A stretch of 64,000 nucleotides of DNA from Opitutus sp. ER46 (GCF_003054705.1 NZ_QAYX01000021.1:186001-250000); one strand, 5' to 3'; shown: positions 8,685-17,307, counted from the stretch's first letter. The notes: generated by a model from the sequence alone, not told the origin. A program made the numbers and translations.

Positions 8685-9089
8685 TTACTCCGGCGTGCCG
8701 AGCTTGTCGTGGAATTCCGTGCCTTCGGGCCGGTCGTTGCGCTGGTTGACGCGGGAGCGCGTGCGCTCGATCAGCATGCGGTCGAGTTTCGCGACGAGCA
8801 GGTCGATCGACTTGTACATCTCGTCACTCGCCACGTGCGCAATCAGGTCGGGTCCGCTGATCTCGATCCGCCCGGTCGCGACGAAGCGTTCGGCCAGGTC
8901 CTTCGCCGGCCGGAATTCCAGGTCGAGCCGGATGCGCAGGATACGCTGGTGGTGCACCAACAGTCGCGCGGCCTTTTTCTCCGCCGCGGCGCGCAGGGCC
9001 GGGGTGATCTCCAGGTGGACGCCGCGCACGATGATATCTCCGGAGCTCGAGGGGACTCCGGCCGTTGAGGAGGACGTTGGGTTGTTCAC
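8685..9089 (-). CDS. hpf: Ribosome hibernation promoting factor, short HPF/RaiA type
   Basis: The conserved core (RGVHLEITPALRAAAEKKAA through DEMYKSIDLLVAKLDRML) matches the beta-alpha-beta-beta-beta-alpha fold of HPF/RaiA, which binds the 30S decoding region and silences ribosomes in stationary phase. Only the short domain is present; the C-terminal dimerisation domain of long HPF is missing. The start is uncertain: GTG 9029 has a good GGAG eight bases upstream but would clip the first strand; GTG 9089 (used here, 134 residues) and GTG 9125 keep it but add a Ser/Thr-rich leader and lack a ribosome site. A strong intrinsic terminator follows. It is divergent from a flavin-oxidase-like gene. 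Confidence 0.88.
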   Translation of the reverse strand: MNNPTSSSTAGVPSSSGDIIVRGVHLEITPALRAAAEKKAARLLVHHQRILRIRLDLEFRPAKDLAERFVATGRIEISGPDLIAHVASDEMYKSIDLLVAKLDRMLIERTRSRVNQRNDRPEGTEFHDKLGTPE

Positions 9090-9237
9090 AGAGGGAAAGA
9101 CGTCACACCCCCATACTTTGTTCACTGGAAAAGGCTTCGGCCAATTCCAGCCGGACGGTAATGCCGGCCGCTGGCGGTTGCGCCCGCGTGCCGGCGCTTG
9201 CCCCGCCCCAGCGGCTCAGCTGCACTCGGCGGCTTCG

Positions 9238-9615
9238 ATGAACTCCCTTCCTGACGTGGTGTGCAAAGCCTTCGCCGAGCGCGAGGGCGTGGTGATCCTT
9301 ACGACGGTCGACGCCGCCGGCGTGCCGAACTCCATTTACGCCGGCAGCGTGCGTGAGCCGGGCAACGGCACGATCGTCATTGCCGACAATTATTTCCACA
9401 AGACGCGGGCCAATATCCACGCCGGGAGCCTGGGCTCACTGCTGTTCATCACCAAGGAGCGCAAGGCGTACCAGCTCAAGGGCCACTTCTCGTACCACAC
9501 CTCGGGGCCGCTGTTCGCGGACATGAAGAGCTGGAACAAGCCCGAGTATCCCGGCGTCGCCGCCGCGGTGCTCCACGTGGACGAGATCTACAGCGGCGCG
9601 GAGCGGATCGCCTGA
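9238..9615 (+). CDS. Pyridoxamine 5'-phosphate oxidase-like FMN-binding protein
   Basis: The 125-residue protein has a split-barrel flavin-binding pattern: an early VVILTTVDAAGVPNSIYAG strand pair, then TIVIADNYFHKTRANI and LLFITKERKAYQLKGHFSYH. Short members of the PNPOx-like superfamily bind FMN, F420 or haem and act as oxidases or reductases on small molecules; specific vitamin B6 synthesis is unlikely because the classical PdxH C-terminal region is absent. ATG 9238 is the start matching the family N terminus; the open frame extends far upstream without family resemblance. The gene converges on the 5'-nucleotidase gene with only 21 bases between stops. Confidence 0.8.
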   Translation: MNSLPDVVCKAFAEREGVVILTTVDAAGVPNSIYAGSVREPGNGTIVIADNYFHKTRANIHAGSLGSLLFITKERKAYQLKGHFSYHTSGPLFADMKSWNKPEYPGVAAAVLHVDEIYSGAERIA

Positions 9616-9636
9616 TTCGCGCCGGCGTCCCCGCGC

Positions 9637-11277
9637 TCAGTACAGCAGCTTCCAGTTCCGCGTCGGCTCCGCGGGGATCTCGTGGTGCCGCTCCACCCAG
9701 CCGATCATGAGGTCGCGGATCTCGGTGCTCGAGCGGTCGAGGACCTTTGCGCCCTTGAACATCGTGTACCCGCCGCCGCCATTGTACCGGTAGTTATTCG
9801 TGGCGAGGCGGAGCTTGCGCGCGGGGTCGAGCGGCGCGCCCTGGAAGGTGAGATTGAGGATGCGATCGCCCGGCGGCCGGCGCAGGTCGATTTCGTAGGA
9901 GACGCCTTCGGCGATATCGAACGCGTAGCCCGGAATGTTGGGGTCGACGAGCTGCGCGGGCGTCTTGCCCGCCTCGTACGGTAGGAAATAACGCGCGGCG
10001 TGCTCGAGCGCGGCCTTGAGCTGCGCGCCCGTCACCTCGATCACGTAGAGCGTGTTCTCGTAAATGTAGATGCCGGCCAGGTCGCGGACCGTCACGGGGC
10101 CGGCCGGGATGCGCGCACGGGGATTGAAGTTGGCCGCGAGCGAGACGTCGGCCTTGCCCGCCTCGAGCTGGGCGCGGTGCACGAGATCAAGCAGCGCGGT
10201 GTCCTCGAAGTGGCCGCTGGCGGCGGAAAGCGGCTGCGCGCAATGGCCAATGGCGCGGCTGAGCCACGCCTCGGTTTCGGCGTGATACGGCGCCGCGAGC
10301 GCGAGCACCGCGGAATCGGCCGCAACCTCCGGCCCGGTGGCGAGCGAGCGGGCGTCCCGGGCCAGCACGGACCAGGCGCCGCCGTCTTCCCGGGAGAAAG
10401 TCAGCTCCACGCGCGCGAGGTGGTCGGCCCAGCGGCCAGCCTGGCAGAGGAGCACGCCGTTGACCACGAGCGCGGGAATGTCGCGGTGCGAATGCCCCAG
10501 GAACATCACGTCCACCCCCGGCACCTCGCGGGCGATGCTGAGCGCGGCGTTCTCGCCGTCAAAGTCCCCGGGCCGGCGGCGGCCGGTGGCGAGATCCTCG
10601 TCGAGGCCGCAGTGCACTGCGATCACGACGGCGTCGACTTTTTCGCCCTCGCGCAGCCGCGGAACCCACTTTTTGGCTTCGCTGACCAGCGGACGAAATT
10701 CGAGGCCGGCGTAATTCTCGGGGTTCTCCCAATTCGGGATGGCGGGCGTGGTCAGCCCGAGAATGCCGATGCGCACGCCGCCGATCTCGCGCACGACGTA
10801 CGGCTGGAAGGCAGTCTCGTCAGTGCCTACGCGGTACGTGTTGGCCGAGACCCAGGGGAAGCTGGCCTCCCGCCGCGCCTTCTCGAGCACACCGAGGCCA
10901 AAATTGTACTCGTGGTTGCCGGGCGTCATCGAAACGTAGCCCAGCGAGTTCATCACGAGCATCATCGGGTCGGGCGGCGTGTTGTTCTTACGGTTGTGAA
11001 AATACGCGAGCGGCGTGCCCTGGATGGTGTCGCCGCAGTCGAGCAGCAGGACGTGGCGCGACTCCTTGCGGACTTGGGCAACGAGCGTGGCGATCTTCGC
11101 CAGGCCGAGGTCGGCCGGCTTGTTCGCGTAATAGTCGACAGGGTAGATCCGGCCGTGGGTGTCGGTCGTGGCGAGCAGCGTGACTTGGGTGCGTTCGGGC
11201 GCGGCGAGCGCGGTCCCGGCAAAGACCAGCGCGAGGAGCGTCAGGAGGCGGCGGGAAAGCGGGAGCGAAGCGGGCAT
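9637..11277 (-). CDS. Secreted 5'-nucleotidase / UshA-type metallophosphoesterase
   Basis: The protein has 546 residues with a signal peptide (cleavage near GTALA). The N-terminal calcineurin-like domain carries the two-metal motifs TTDTHGRIYP, LLDCGDTIQG, MTPGNHEYNFG and FLGHSHRD; the C-terminal 5'-nucleotidase domain contains the substrate-binding motif NNYRYNGGGGY near the end. Members dephosphorylate nucleotides, cyclic nucleotides or UDP-sugars in the periplasm for phosphate and nucleoside salvage; the exact substrate is not evident. ATG 11277 is chosen over a GTG at 11316 because it opens directly into the signal peptide. GH88 lies upstream on the same strand, 131 bases away and separated by a repeat tract, so they are probably not one operon. 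Confidence 0.9.
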   Translation of the reverse strand: MPASLPLSRRLLTLLALVFAGTALAAPERTQVTLLATTDTHGRIYPVDYYANKPADLGLAKIATLVAQVRKESRHVLLLDCGDTIQGTPLAYFHNRKNNTPPDPMMLVMNSLGYVSMTPGNHEYNFGLGVLEKARREASFPWVSANTYRVGTDETAFQPYVVREIGGVRIGILGLTTPAIPNWENPENYAGLEFRPLVSEAKKWVPRLREGEKVDAVVIAVHCGLDEDLATGRRRPGDFDGENAALSIAREVPGVDVMFLGHSHRDIPALVVNGVLLCQAGRWADHLARVELTFSREDGGAWSVLARDARSLATGPEVAADSAVLALAAPYHAETEAWLSRAIGHCAQPLSAASGHFEDTALLDLVHRAQLEAGKADVSLAANFNPRARIPAGPVTVRDLAGIYIYENTLYVIEVTGAQLKAALEHAARYFLPYEAGKTPAQLVDPNIPGYAFDIAEGVSYEIDLRRPPGDRILNLTFQGAPLDPARKLRLATNNYRYNGGGGYTMFKGAKVLDRSSTEIRDLMIGWVERHHEIPAEPTRNWKLLY

Positions 11278-11363
11278 GGAAGCCGGCAATGAGAACCGCC
11301 CCGCTCCCGTTCGCAAGCCGCGCCCCCGGGGTGCCGGGGGGCGGTGTCGCGTCCCCGCCCTAT

Positions 11364-11397
11364 CTTGCTCCTACTCTTTCTCTTACTCTTGCTCTCG
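11364..11397. repeat. Purine/pyrimidine word tract downstream of GH88
   Basis: Minus-strand GAGCAAGAGTAAGAGAAAGAG-type words start 11 bases after the GH88 stop codon. The word composition matches the tracts at 531-566 and 27980-28009, but here the purine strand is the sense strand of the preceding gene, the reverse of those two, and the CTCAATCC head is missing. Confidence 0.6.
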
Positions 11398-11408
11398 ATC
11401 CGTCAGCC

Positions 11409-12587
11409 TCACTCCAGCGCCTTCGCGCGCAGCAGCGCCTCGAGAAAATAGTAGTCGGCGTAGGCGAGCGGCACATCGATTTCCGAGTTCTTCGGCTTGT
11501 GGCCGGTCGCGTGCATCAGCAGGAAGCAGCCGTTGCCGCCCAGCGGGGCGCGGTAGGCGGGCGAGGACATGGCGCGGAGCTGCTCGAGCGCGGCCGCCTT
11601 GTACGTCGCGGCCGGCCCGGGCTCCACGTATCGGGCGAGTTCCAACAACGCCGAGCAGGTGATCGCGGCGGCGGAGACGTCGCGCGGCGCGCGCGGAATG
11701 TCGGGCGCGTCGAAGTCCCAGTACGGGATCTTGTCCGCCGGCAGGCGCGGGTGGTTGAGGAAAAAGTCGGCGATGCGTACCGCCTGTGCGAGGTACTCCG
11801 GCCGCTTCGTTTCGCGGTACATCATTGTGTAGCCATAGAGCCCCCACGCCTGGCCCCGCGCCCAGCTCGAGTCGTCGGCGAAGCCCTGGTGCGTGCCGCG
11901 GCCGCGGACTTTGCCGGTGGTGACATCGTAGTCGACCACATGGAAGCTGCTGGCGTCCGGCCGGAAGTGGTTGCGCAAGGTGGTGTCCGCGTGGGCGAGC
12001 GCGATGGCGCGGAAGCGGGGCTCCTTGCCGGCGTTGGCAGCCCAGGTGAGCAGTTCGAGGTTCATCATGTTGTCGATGATGACGGGGTACTGCCAGGTGC
12101 CGTGGTCCCAGGAACGGATGGCGCCAACTGTGGGATTGAAGCGCGTGGCGAGCGAGGCGGCGCCGGTGAGGAGCACCGCGCGGTAGCGGGGATCGTTGGT
12201 GAGGCGCAGGCCGTTGCCGAAGCTGCAATAAAGCATGAACCCGAGGTCGTGCGTGCGCTTCAGGTCCTTGGCCGGCTCAACCAGCGCGGTGTAGCGCTCC
12301 GCCGCCTCGCGCCAGCGCGTGTCGCCCGTGCCCTCGAACAGGTACCAGAGCGAGCCCGGGAAGAAGCCGCTGGTCCAGTTGTCGAACTTCGTCACCACGA
12401 GCTGGCCGTTCTCCCACGTGCGCGGCAGGCCGGGCTGGCGTTCGAGCTGCGCGAGCATCTGGGTGTACTGCGCCGCGGCGAACTCGAGGTTGTCCTTGAT
12501 CAGCTCGCGCAGCGGCGCGGCGGCCCAGACCGGGCGCAGGACAAAGAGCAGGGCGAGGGTAACGACGGCGCGAAGAGGAAATCTCAT
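11409..12587 (-). CDS. Secreted unsaturated glucuronyl hydrolase, glycoside hydrolase family 88
   Basis: The 392-residue protein has a signal peptide (ends VWAAA) and an alpha/alpha-barrel with GH88 signatures: DNWTSGFFPGSLWY, THDLGFMLYCSFGNGLRLT, SWDHGTW and IDNMMNLELL. The two conserved Asp residues in HDLGF and IDNMMN correspond to the catalytic pair that hydrates the double bond of unsaturated uronic acids left by polysaccharide lyases. GH105, the rhamnogalacturonyl relative, is less likely from these motifs. The substrate could be unsaturated oligosaccharides of pectin, alginate-like or glycosaminoglycan origin; the window's pectinases favour plant cell-wall material. ATG 12587 is chosen for the signal peptide. 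A hairpin separates it from the PHP gene upstream. Confidence 0.9.
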   Translation of the reverse strand: MRFPLRAVVTLALLFVLRPVWAAAPLRELIKDNLEFAAAQYTQMLAQLERQPGLPRTWENGQLVVTKFDNWTSGFFPGSLWYLFEGTGDTRWREAAERYTALVEPAKDLKRTHDLGFMLYCSFGNGLRLTNDPRYRAVLLTGAASLATRFNPTVGAIRSWDHGTWQYPVIIDNMMNLELLTWAANAGKEPRFRAIALAHADTTLRNHFRPDASSFHVVDYDVTTGKVRGRGTHQGFADDSSWARGQAWGLYGYTMMYRETKRPEYLAQAVRIADFFLNHPRLPADKIPYWDFDAPDIPRAPRDVSAAAITCSALLELARYVEPGPAATYKAAALEQLRAMSSPAYRAPLGGNGCFLLMHATGHKPKNSEIDVPLAYADYYFLEALLRAKALE

Positions 12588-12653
12588 GGCAGGTCCCGCC
12601 AGGGAATCCGCCGGCGCGACCCCGCGCAATGGGCGGGGTGTTGCTATCGTTAA

Positions 12654-12682
12654 GCGGCGCCGACGGGTAATCGCGGCGCCGC
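12654..12682 (-). terminator. Strong hairpin between PHP and GH88 genes
   Basis: GCGGCGCCG (12654-12662) pairs perfectly with CGGCGCCGC (12674-12682). It lies just after the PHP-domain gene stop (12696) and before the GH88 start on the same strand. The following bases on the minus strand are CTTAACG, not a T-run, so it may terminate weakly or stabilise the upstream transcript. Confidence 0.4.
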
Positions 12683-12695
12683 AGGGCGTGAGTGC

Positions 12696-13871
12696 TTACG
12701 GGGCCTTGGGCTGCACCGTGAGCGTGACGCTGCCATGCTTGCCGGGGGCCGTGACCGCGTTGAGGACCTCAAAGGTGAGGACGACCTCGGGCAGGTGTTT
12801 GACCGTCTTCACCTGAACGAGCTTGGTGCTGTGCCGCGGGAGCGTGAGCACGTCCGCGTTTTCGTGGAGCGTGTACGCGCTGCGGTTCTGCAGGATGAAG
12901 TCCACGTCGCTGGTGTTCTCGAGCTCCACGTTGAGGACCGAGGTGACAACCGGCTTGCCCGTCCGGGCCAGCACCGCGTAGTGGGCGGACTTGGACACGA
13001 TCGAGACGCCGAGGAGCGGCTCCAGCCACTCGGGGCGGCCGACGAGCGTGTTCGCAAACCAGACGACGGTGCGCCGGTTCACGAGGGCATCCTTGATGCC
13101 GGCTTCGCTGCGCTCCTTGACGAAGACCAGGTTGGTGGGCCGGTGGCTGCCCTCGTACACCCAGGCGGTGATGCTGTGAATGTCGCTGTTGCCGAGGATC
13201 GTGAGGTTGTGGTCGAGCGCGATCTGCAGGGCCTCGTCGGAGTAGGTGTCCTCGTTCACGATCTCGATGCCCTGCAGCAGGCCCTCCTTGAGGAGCTGGC
13301 GGTGGAGGTCGGACAGCCGCGCGACGCCGTCATGTGCCTGCACGATCCAGTGCGGATGATTCCAGAAGACGAAGCAGTCCTGCGCGCGGGCCGCCCGGTA
13401 GGCGTCGATCGGCTCCTCCTTGTAGAGCGCGGCGGCGTCCTTCGCGAAGATGGCGTTGCCGTGGCCCGGGGGCATCGAGCGGGTGATCTCGGTGCCGCGG
13501 ATGACGATCACCTTGTTCGCCTTGGCCGCCTCGAGGGCGAGCGTGGCGGAGCGGTTGGCGTCGGCCGCCGTGGTGACGTCGGCGCTGAAGCGCTGCTTCT
13601 CGCGGTGATCGGTAATGGCGATCGCGTCGAGCCCGTCACGAGCGGCCTCGGCGACGCGCGTCGTGGGCCAGACCTGGCCGTCGGAGAAGACGGTGTGAAT
13701 GTGAAAATCGCATTTCAGCACCTCGTACCCGGCGGGGTTGCGAAAGCTCGCAGGGCGCGGTTCCGCCGGCGCGGCAAGAAGGGCGGACGCGCCCGTCAGG
13801 GCGACGACCGTGAGAAGAAGGTGGCGCGCGCGGCAGCGGCGGGCGCAGGAAAGCGGAAGGGGTCTGCTCAT
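12696..13871 (-). CDS. Secreted PHP-domain phosphoesterase
   Basis: The protein has 391 residues, with an N-terminal signal (about residues 15-34) followed by a PHP domain: DFHIHTVFSDG (metal ligands H-x-H), ITDHRE, a glutamate in RGTEIT, NHPHW and the closing NSDIH. The order fits the polymerase/histidinol phosphatase superfamily, which binds two or three metals and hydrolyses phosphoesters. A C-terminal beta-rich domain of about 110 residues follows. Exported PHP proteins of this build are seen beside phosphodiesterases; here a 5'-nucleotidase lies 1.4 kb downstream. The natural substrate is unknown. ATG 13871 opens the signal peptide; a start at 13922 is also in frame. Confidence 0.85.
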   Translation of the reverse strand: MSRPLPLSCARRCRARHLLLTVVALTGASALLAAPAEPRPASFRNPAGYEVLKCDFHIHTVFSDGQVWPTTRVAEAARDGLDAIAITDHREKQRFSADVTTAADANRSATLALEAAKANKVIVIRGTEITRSMPPGHGNAIFAKDAAALYKEEPIDAYRAARAQDCFVFWNHPHWIVQAHDGVARLSDLHRQLLKEGLLQGIEIVNEDTYSDEALQIALDHNLTILGNSDIHSITAWVYEGSHRPTNLVFVKERSEAGIKDALVNRRTVVWFANTLVGRPEWLEPLLGVSIVSKSAHYAVLARTGKPVVTSVLNVELENTSDVDFILQNRSAYTLHENADVLTLPRHSTKLVQVKTVKHLPEVVLTFEVLNAVTAPGKHGSVTLTVQPKAP

Positions 13872-13929
13872 GGGCAGGAATGAGACGCCTTTGGCGGCGA
13901 CCGTGCCAGCTCTGAGCTGCAAAAATGCC

Positions 13930-13939
13930 TATGCGCATA
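13930..13939. promoter_or_regulatory. Perfect 10-bp palindrome in divergent gap
   Basis: TATGCGCATA lies 59 bases upstream of the PHP gene start in the 227-base gap shared with the divergent propeller gene, next to the AT-rich stretch AAAATAC. It could be a regulator half-site pair; there is no second copy. Confidence 0.25.
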
Positions 13940-14098
13940 AAATACAACGCTCGCCAACGCCCAGGCCGCCGGCAGTGTCCGGGCACACGCTTTGCCCGCA
14001 GCCAATTTCGGCTCCTGGCTCCAGGCGGCCGGCTTTTCACAGGGACCGAAAGCCTGGCGCCGGGAGCTGTCCCCGGGGGGGCGGGCTGAAATTTCGCC

Positions 14099-15067
14099 AT
14101 GATGCACCCGATTGCCTTGCTGTCGTCCTCTGCGCGCCGCGCCCCGCGCCTCACCGTTGCCTCGTGCCGTCGCTGCGCCTTGTTGGCCGTGCTGGCATTT
14201 GTGGTTGGCGTGGCCGGTGCGGCCGAGCCCATCCTGGGAACCCGCCCGGGCTACACGCGGCGCCGGGTGAAGGAAGTGCCGAACGACCAGGCGTTCGGCC
14301 TGCGCATCTGGGCCCCGGGCCTCGATGCCGGCTACATCCCGCAGGGGCTGACGACGTTGGGCGGGCGCTTCCTGGTGTCGGGGTACTACGACATCGGGGA
14401 AAAGAAGCAGGCGCACCGTCCCTGTATGGTGTTCCAGGTCGATCCCACCAATGGCGCCGTCACGGGGCAGTTCGATCTGCCCGAGGAAATTCATCACGCC
14501 GGCGGCTTGGCGGCCGACGCCGAGGCCTTGTACGTGGCCGATCTCGGCGTGCTGCTCCGCGTGGATGTGGCCCGTTCCCTGGCGGAGGGGCATGCGGTCG
14601 TGACCGGACGCCGCGAGGTGAATCGGAAGATGGGGCCGTCGTTCCTCGCATTTGGCGACGGCGCGCTCTGGTTCGGCCTGTTCGTGCGCGAGCCGGAGGC
14701 CCACCCCGAGTTGTTCGCGGTGCCGCTCGCCCGCATTTTTCGCGCCGGCGCCGAGGAGCCGCTCCAACCGCGTGACGCCCGCCTGCAGATTCCGTTACCA
14801 GTGCTCGCCCAGGGCGCGGCGGTGGATGCCGAAGGGCGCGTGTGGATCAGCGCGAGCGTGCAGAAGTCGGGCTGGCTCTACCGGATCGATACGAGCACGG
14901 GGCGCGTGATGCGGAAGTACGGCATGCCTGGGGGCATCGAGGACCTGGCGCACGTCGGGGATGCCCTTTGGGCCGTTGGCGAGTCCGGTTCCCAGCGCTG
15001 GGTCGACTCGCCCATGTTCTTCCCGCTGCTCTTCGAGATTAATCCGAAGGAGCTCGTCGCCGAGTAG
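14099..15067 (+). CDS. Secreted beta-propeller protein of unknown function
   Basis: The 322-residue protein has an Arg-rich N terminus and a hydrophobic signal (LLAVLAFVVGVAGAA, about residues 27-41). The mature part shows repeated propeller-like strands (GGLAADAEALYVAD, AFGDGALWFGLF, AAVDAEGRVWISAS, DLAHVGDALWAVGE), roughly one per blade, as in NHL or SMP-30-like propellers. No catalytic residues could be assigned. A second ATG at 14102 is equally possible. It is divergent from the PHP gene and converges with a methyltransferase. A binding or scaffolding role is as likely as an enzymatic one. Confidence 0.7.
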   Translation: MMHPIALLSSSARRAPRLTVASCRRCALLAVLAFVVGVAGAAEPILGTRPGYTRRRVKEVPNDQAFGLRIWAPGLDAGYIPQGLTTLGGRFLVSGYYDIGEKKQAHRPCMVFQVDPTNGAVTGQFDLPEEIHHAGGLAADAEALYVADLGVLLRVDVARSLAEGHAVVTGRREVNRKMGPSFLAFGDGALWFGLFVREPEAHPELFAVPLARIFRAGAEEPLQPRDARLQIPLPVLAQGAAVDAEGRVWISASVQKSGWLYRIDTSTGRVMRKYGMPGGIEDLAHVGDALWAVGESGSQRWVDSPMFFPLLFEINPKELVAE

Positions 15068-15081
15068 GCCTGCGCTGCGCT

Positions 15082-15110
15082 AATGCGGAATGATGAATGC
15101 AGAATGCGGA
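15082..15110. repeat. AATGCGGA-word repeat in convergent gap
   Basis: The gap between the propeller and methyltransferase genes contains AATGCGGAATGATGAATGC followed by AGAATGCGGA, an imperfect array of an AATGCxGA word. It begins 14 bases after the propeller stop codon. It is the same kind of short-word element found in the other convergent gaps, with a different word. Confidence 0.55.
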
Positions 15111-15194
15111 AATATAGGGGTGCACCTAGGAACCGCGGCAGGAAGCGGTCATAGCGGCCGAGCGCTTAGGTCTTCCTAATCCGTCAGATCGGTC

Positions 15195-16277
15195 CTACCG
15201 CGGCGTCCTCGGCGATTGCGCCGCTTCGGCTTCCACCTGGCTGCGCCCGAGGAGCGACTCACCTGCGGGGCCGGAGGGCGGCGTTTGTTCTCTGCTAAGG
15301 AGGGTGCCATTCCTTGCGCAGGTTTCGCCATCCGGGGCTGGCGCCGCGGACGGGCGACGAAGGACAAAGACGCCGAGGTCGCCGTCGCCGGTCCGGTTGA
15401 GTTGCCGTGCGAGTCGGACTTTGGCCCGTCGACCTTGACGGTCCAGGTCCATTTCGGGCGCGATCATGGGCACGTCGCGCGCGTAGCGCTCGCTCATGAT
15501 GATCGACTTCTCGTCGCCGTCGTATTCCGCGTGAACGAGATCGAGCCCGGCTCGCTCCGCGAGGATGGTCATGCCACGCCGCGAGGGAATGGCGAGGTGG
15601 CGCGGCGCATCGAGGTTGAACCAGTTGGCGCCGAAGCGTTGAGCCAGGTGACTTCCAGCGACCGGGATGCGCACGAGGATTGCGCCGCCGGGGCGGAGTT
15701 TGGCGCGCGCGAGGGTCAGGGTCGCGAGCGGATCGGCCACGTGTTCGAGCACGTGATTGAACATGATGACGTCGAACGTCGCCTCGACTTGGGCCAGCTC
15801 CGCCCGTTCCACGACTAGGCCGGGCTCGCGCACGGTGTTGCCGGTGAAGGGATCGACTCCGCGAAGATTGGAGAAGCCCCAACGACGCATCCGGTAGAGC
15901 AGCCCGCCGCTCCCGCAGCCCACATCGAGCACCGCGGCCTTGGTGCTCGCGCTGCACAACCGCAGCCAACGCAGGAAGGGGTACTTTCGTACGAGCAGAC
16001 GGCTCGCGCGCTCTGCGATGCCCGAGCGCGACGCCAGCAGCCAGCGGGCAAACTGACCGCGCACACCGGTGCCTTTACGCTTTGGGCGGGCCGGCGCCGC
16101 GAGCGAATAGTATTGTCTCGGGTAAAACCGTCCCAAGTCCGCCGGTACCGTGAGCAGATGCAAGCTGCCGCAGTGCGGGCACTCCGCGTAGGAGAAGACT
16201 TCCCGCCAACCAAACATCATCTCGCGCGCATCGACGCGCCGAAACTCACCGACCGCCGCGCATATCGGACAAATCAC
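15195..16277 (-). CDS. SAM-dependent methyltransferase with N-terminal zinc-ribbon
   Basis: The 360-residue protein starts at GTG 16277. It opens with CPIC and CPHC pairs (residues 3-6 and about 34-37), a likely zinc site, then a class I methyltransferase domain: motif I LDVGCGSGG near residue 116, an acidic residue in GVDPFTG, and NHVLEHVADP. Proteins of this layout methylate sugars or sugar nucleotides in polysaccharide clusters, which would fit but is not shown by its neighbours. The last 45 or so residues are Pro/Arg/Glu-rich and low in structure, perhaps a drifted C terminus. The gene stands alone, with an AT-richer 247-base region upstream. Confidence 0.82.
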   Translation of the reverse strand: MICPICAAVGEFRRVDAREMMFGWREVFSYAECPHCGSLHLLTVPADLGRFYPRQYYSLAAPARPKRKGTGVRGQFARWLLASRSGIAERASRLLVRKYPFLRWLRLCSASTKAAVLDVGCGSGGLLYRMRRWGFSNLRGVDPFTGNTVREPGLVVERAELAQVEATFDVIMFNHVLEHVADPLATLTLARAKLRPGGAILVRIPVAGSHLAQRFGANWFNLDAPRHLAIPSRRGMTILAERAGLDLVHAEYDGDEKSIIMSERYARDVPMIAPEMDLDRQGRRAKVRLARQLNRTGDGDLGVFVLRRPSAAPAPDGETCARNGTLLSREQTPPSGPAGESLLGRSQVEAEAAQSPRTPR

Positions 16278-16524
16278 AACCGCGTTTCAGTATCTAGGAT
16301 GTCTTTCGGCAATGAGAAATTGCTATTGATGGCGTACCCGGTCGGCCCCACCTCGAAAATCCCGCGGGCGGTGGCTAATGTAAGTTTACCTAACAATAAC
16401 CGGTTAGATTGCGGCAATAAGTTGCGCAACGACGGGCGTTAGCCGGAAACGAATTCTCGGTTGGGCACCGGCGGGTTGTGCCCTCCGCTTCGGCTCTGGG
16501 GATGGCCGCCGCCGGCGACCCCGG
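16278..16524. other. AT-richer intergenic region upstream of methyltransferase
   Basis: The stretch 16300-16440 is clearly poorer in GC than its surroundings (TAAGTTTACCTAACAATAAC). It contains the perfect palindrome GTTGCGCAAC (16421-16430), an imperfect CTAAC...GTTAG repeat and, at 16463-16483, a GGGCAC/GTGCCC hairpin close to the stop of the next minus-strand gene. I see no gene. It probably carries the methyltransferase promoter, or it marks an old insertion. Confidence 0.4.
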
Positions 16525-17307
16525 TCAGGGCACGACGTAGATTTCTAGCAACGCTTCGCCGCCGGCGGTTGGGCTGGGCGTCGCGACGGTCGCGGTGTAC
16601 TCGCCGGGCGGGAGCGTCAACAACAGCACGGCGTCTTTGCTGGTGCGGGGCAGCGCAAACGCGCCGAGCTGGCCGCCGATTTGCGCGATCGCGTCGGCTT
16701 CCGGCTGCGTGCCCCAGTTGTCATTCTCGAAGAGCTTCGTCTGGCCGCGAAACACCGCGAGCACCGGGTCGGCGAGCGGGTTGGGCACGTTGAGTTGGGC
16801 GAGGGTCGGCCCGACTGCGCGAATCAACACCCGGCGCGGCTGTCCGGTGATCACGAAGCCGCCGATCAGCGACGGCGTGAGCCCGGGCGCGACCGCGCCG
16901 CGGCTGGACAGGTTGACCACGTCACCGGTGGCGAGCTGAGCCTGCGGGTCCGGTTCGACCTCATAGTAGAGCAGGTTGCCGACCTCGATCGGAGTGCCGC
17001 CACCCGCGAGGCGGAAATTGGCGCGAGCCTCGGCTCCCAGCTGCCCGTACGCAAACCACGCCTCGGTGAACACGACGATCTTCCCGAGCGCTGACGCCGG
17101 GACGGCGATCAACGGGGAGGGGTTGTCGCTGTCGATCGTGAGCGTGCCGTTCGCGGCCAGTCGGCCGCTTTGGAAGTGCCCCTGACCGGAGTCGTCCCGC
17201 AGGAAGCGGGTCACCCCGATCTCGAAAAGCCGGAACGGCGCGGCGGTGAGGGCGGAGCTGGCGGCACAGGCGGCGCCAAGCAGGAGGAGAAGGCGGAGGA
17301 GGTGCAT
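16525..17307 (-). CDS. Secreted protein with C-terminal GGFVI/VLIRAVGPTL module
   Basis: The 260-residue protein has a signal peptide (LLLLLGAACAASSALTAA). The N-terminal half is beta-rich. The C-terminal half, from about residue 135, contains the module LIGGFVITGQPRRVLIRAVG followed by an FENDNWG turn and a closing LPPGEYTATV strand. I recognise this module from Opitutaceae-type secreted proteins, where it occurs mostly in long multidomain chains; that is recollection, not a search. It ends in EIYVVP. Role unknown, perhaps attachment or carbohydrate binding. ATG 17307 is chosen because it begins the signal peptide; the frame continues upstream without sense. Confidence 0.72.
   Translation of the reverse strand: MHLLRLLLLLGAACAASSALTAAPFRLFEIGVTRFLRDDSGQGHFQSGRLAANGTLTIDSDNPSPLIAVPASALGKIVVFTEAWFAYGQLGAEARANFRLAGGGTPIEVGNLLYYEVEPDPQAQLATGDVVNLSSRGAVAPGLTPSLIGGFVITGQPRRVLIRAVGPTLAQLNVPNPLADPVLAVFRGQTKLFENDNWGTQPEADAIAQIGGQLGAFALPRTSKDAVLLLTLPPGEYTATVATPSPTAGGEALLEIYVVP

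Noticed and set aside
10000-11292. 430-codon plus-strand open frame opposite the 5'-nucleotidase
   Set aside because: Antisense to a well-supported metallophosphoesterase; no signal, no motif.
16113-16442. 109-codon plus-strand frame across the AT-rich patch
   Set aside because: Its first half is antisense to the methyltransferase zinc-ribbon and the rest has no coding character.
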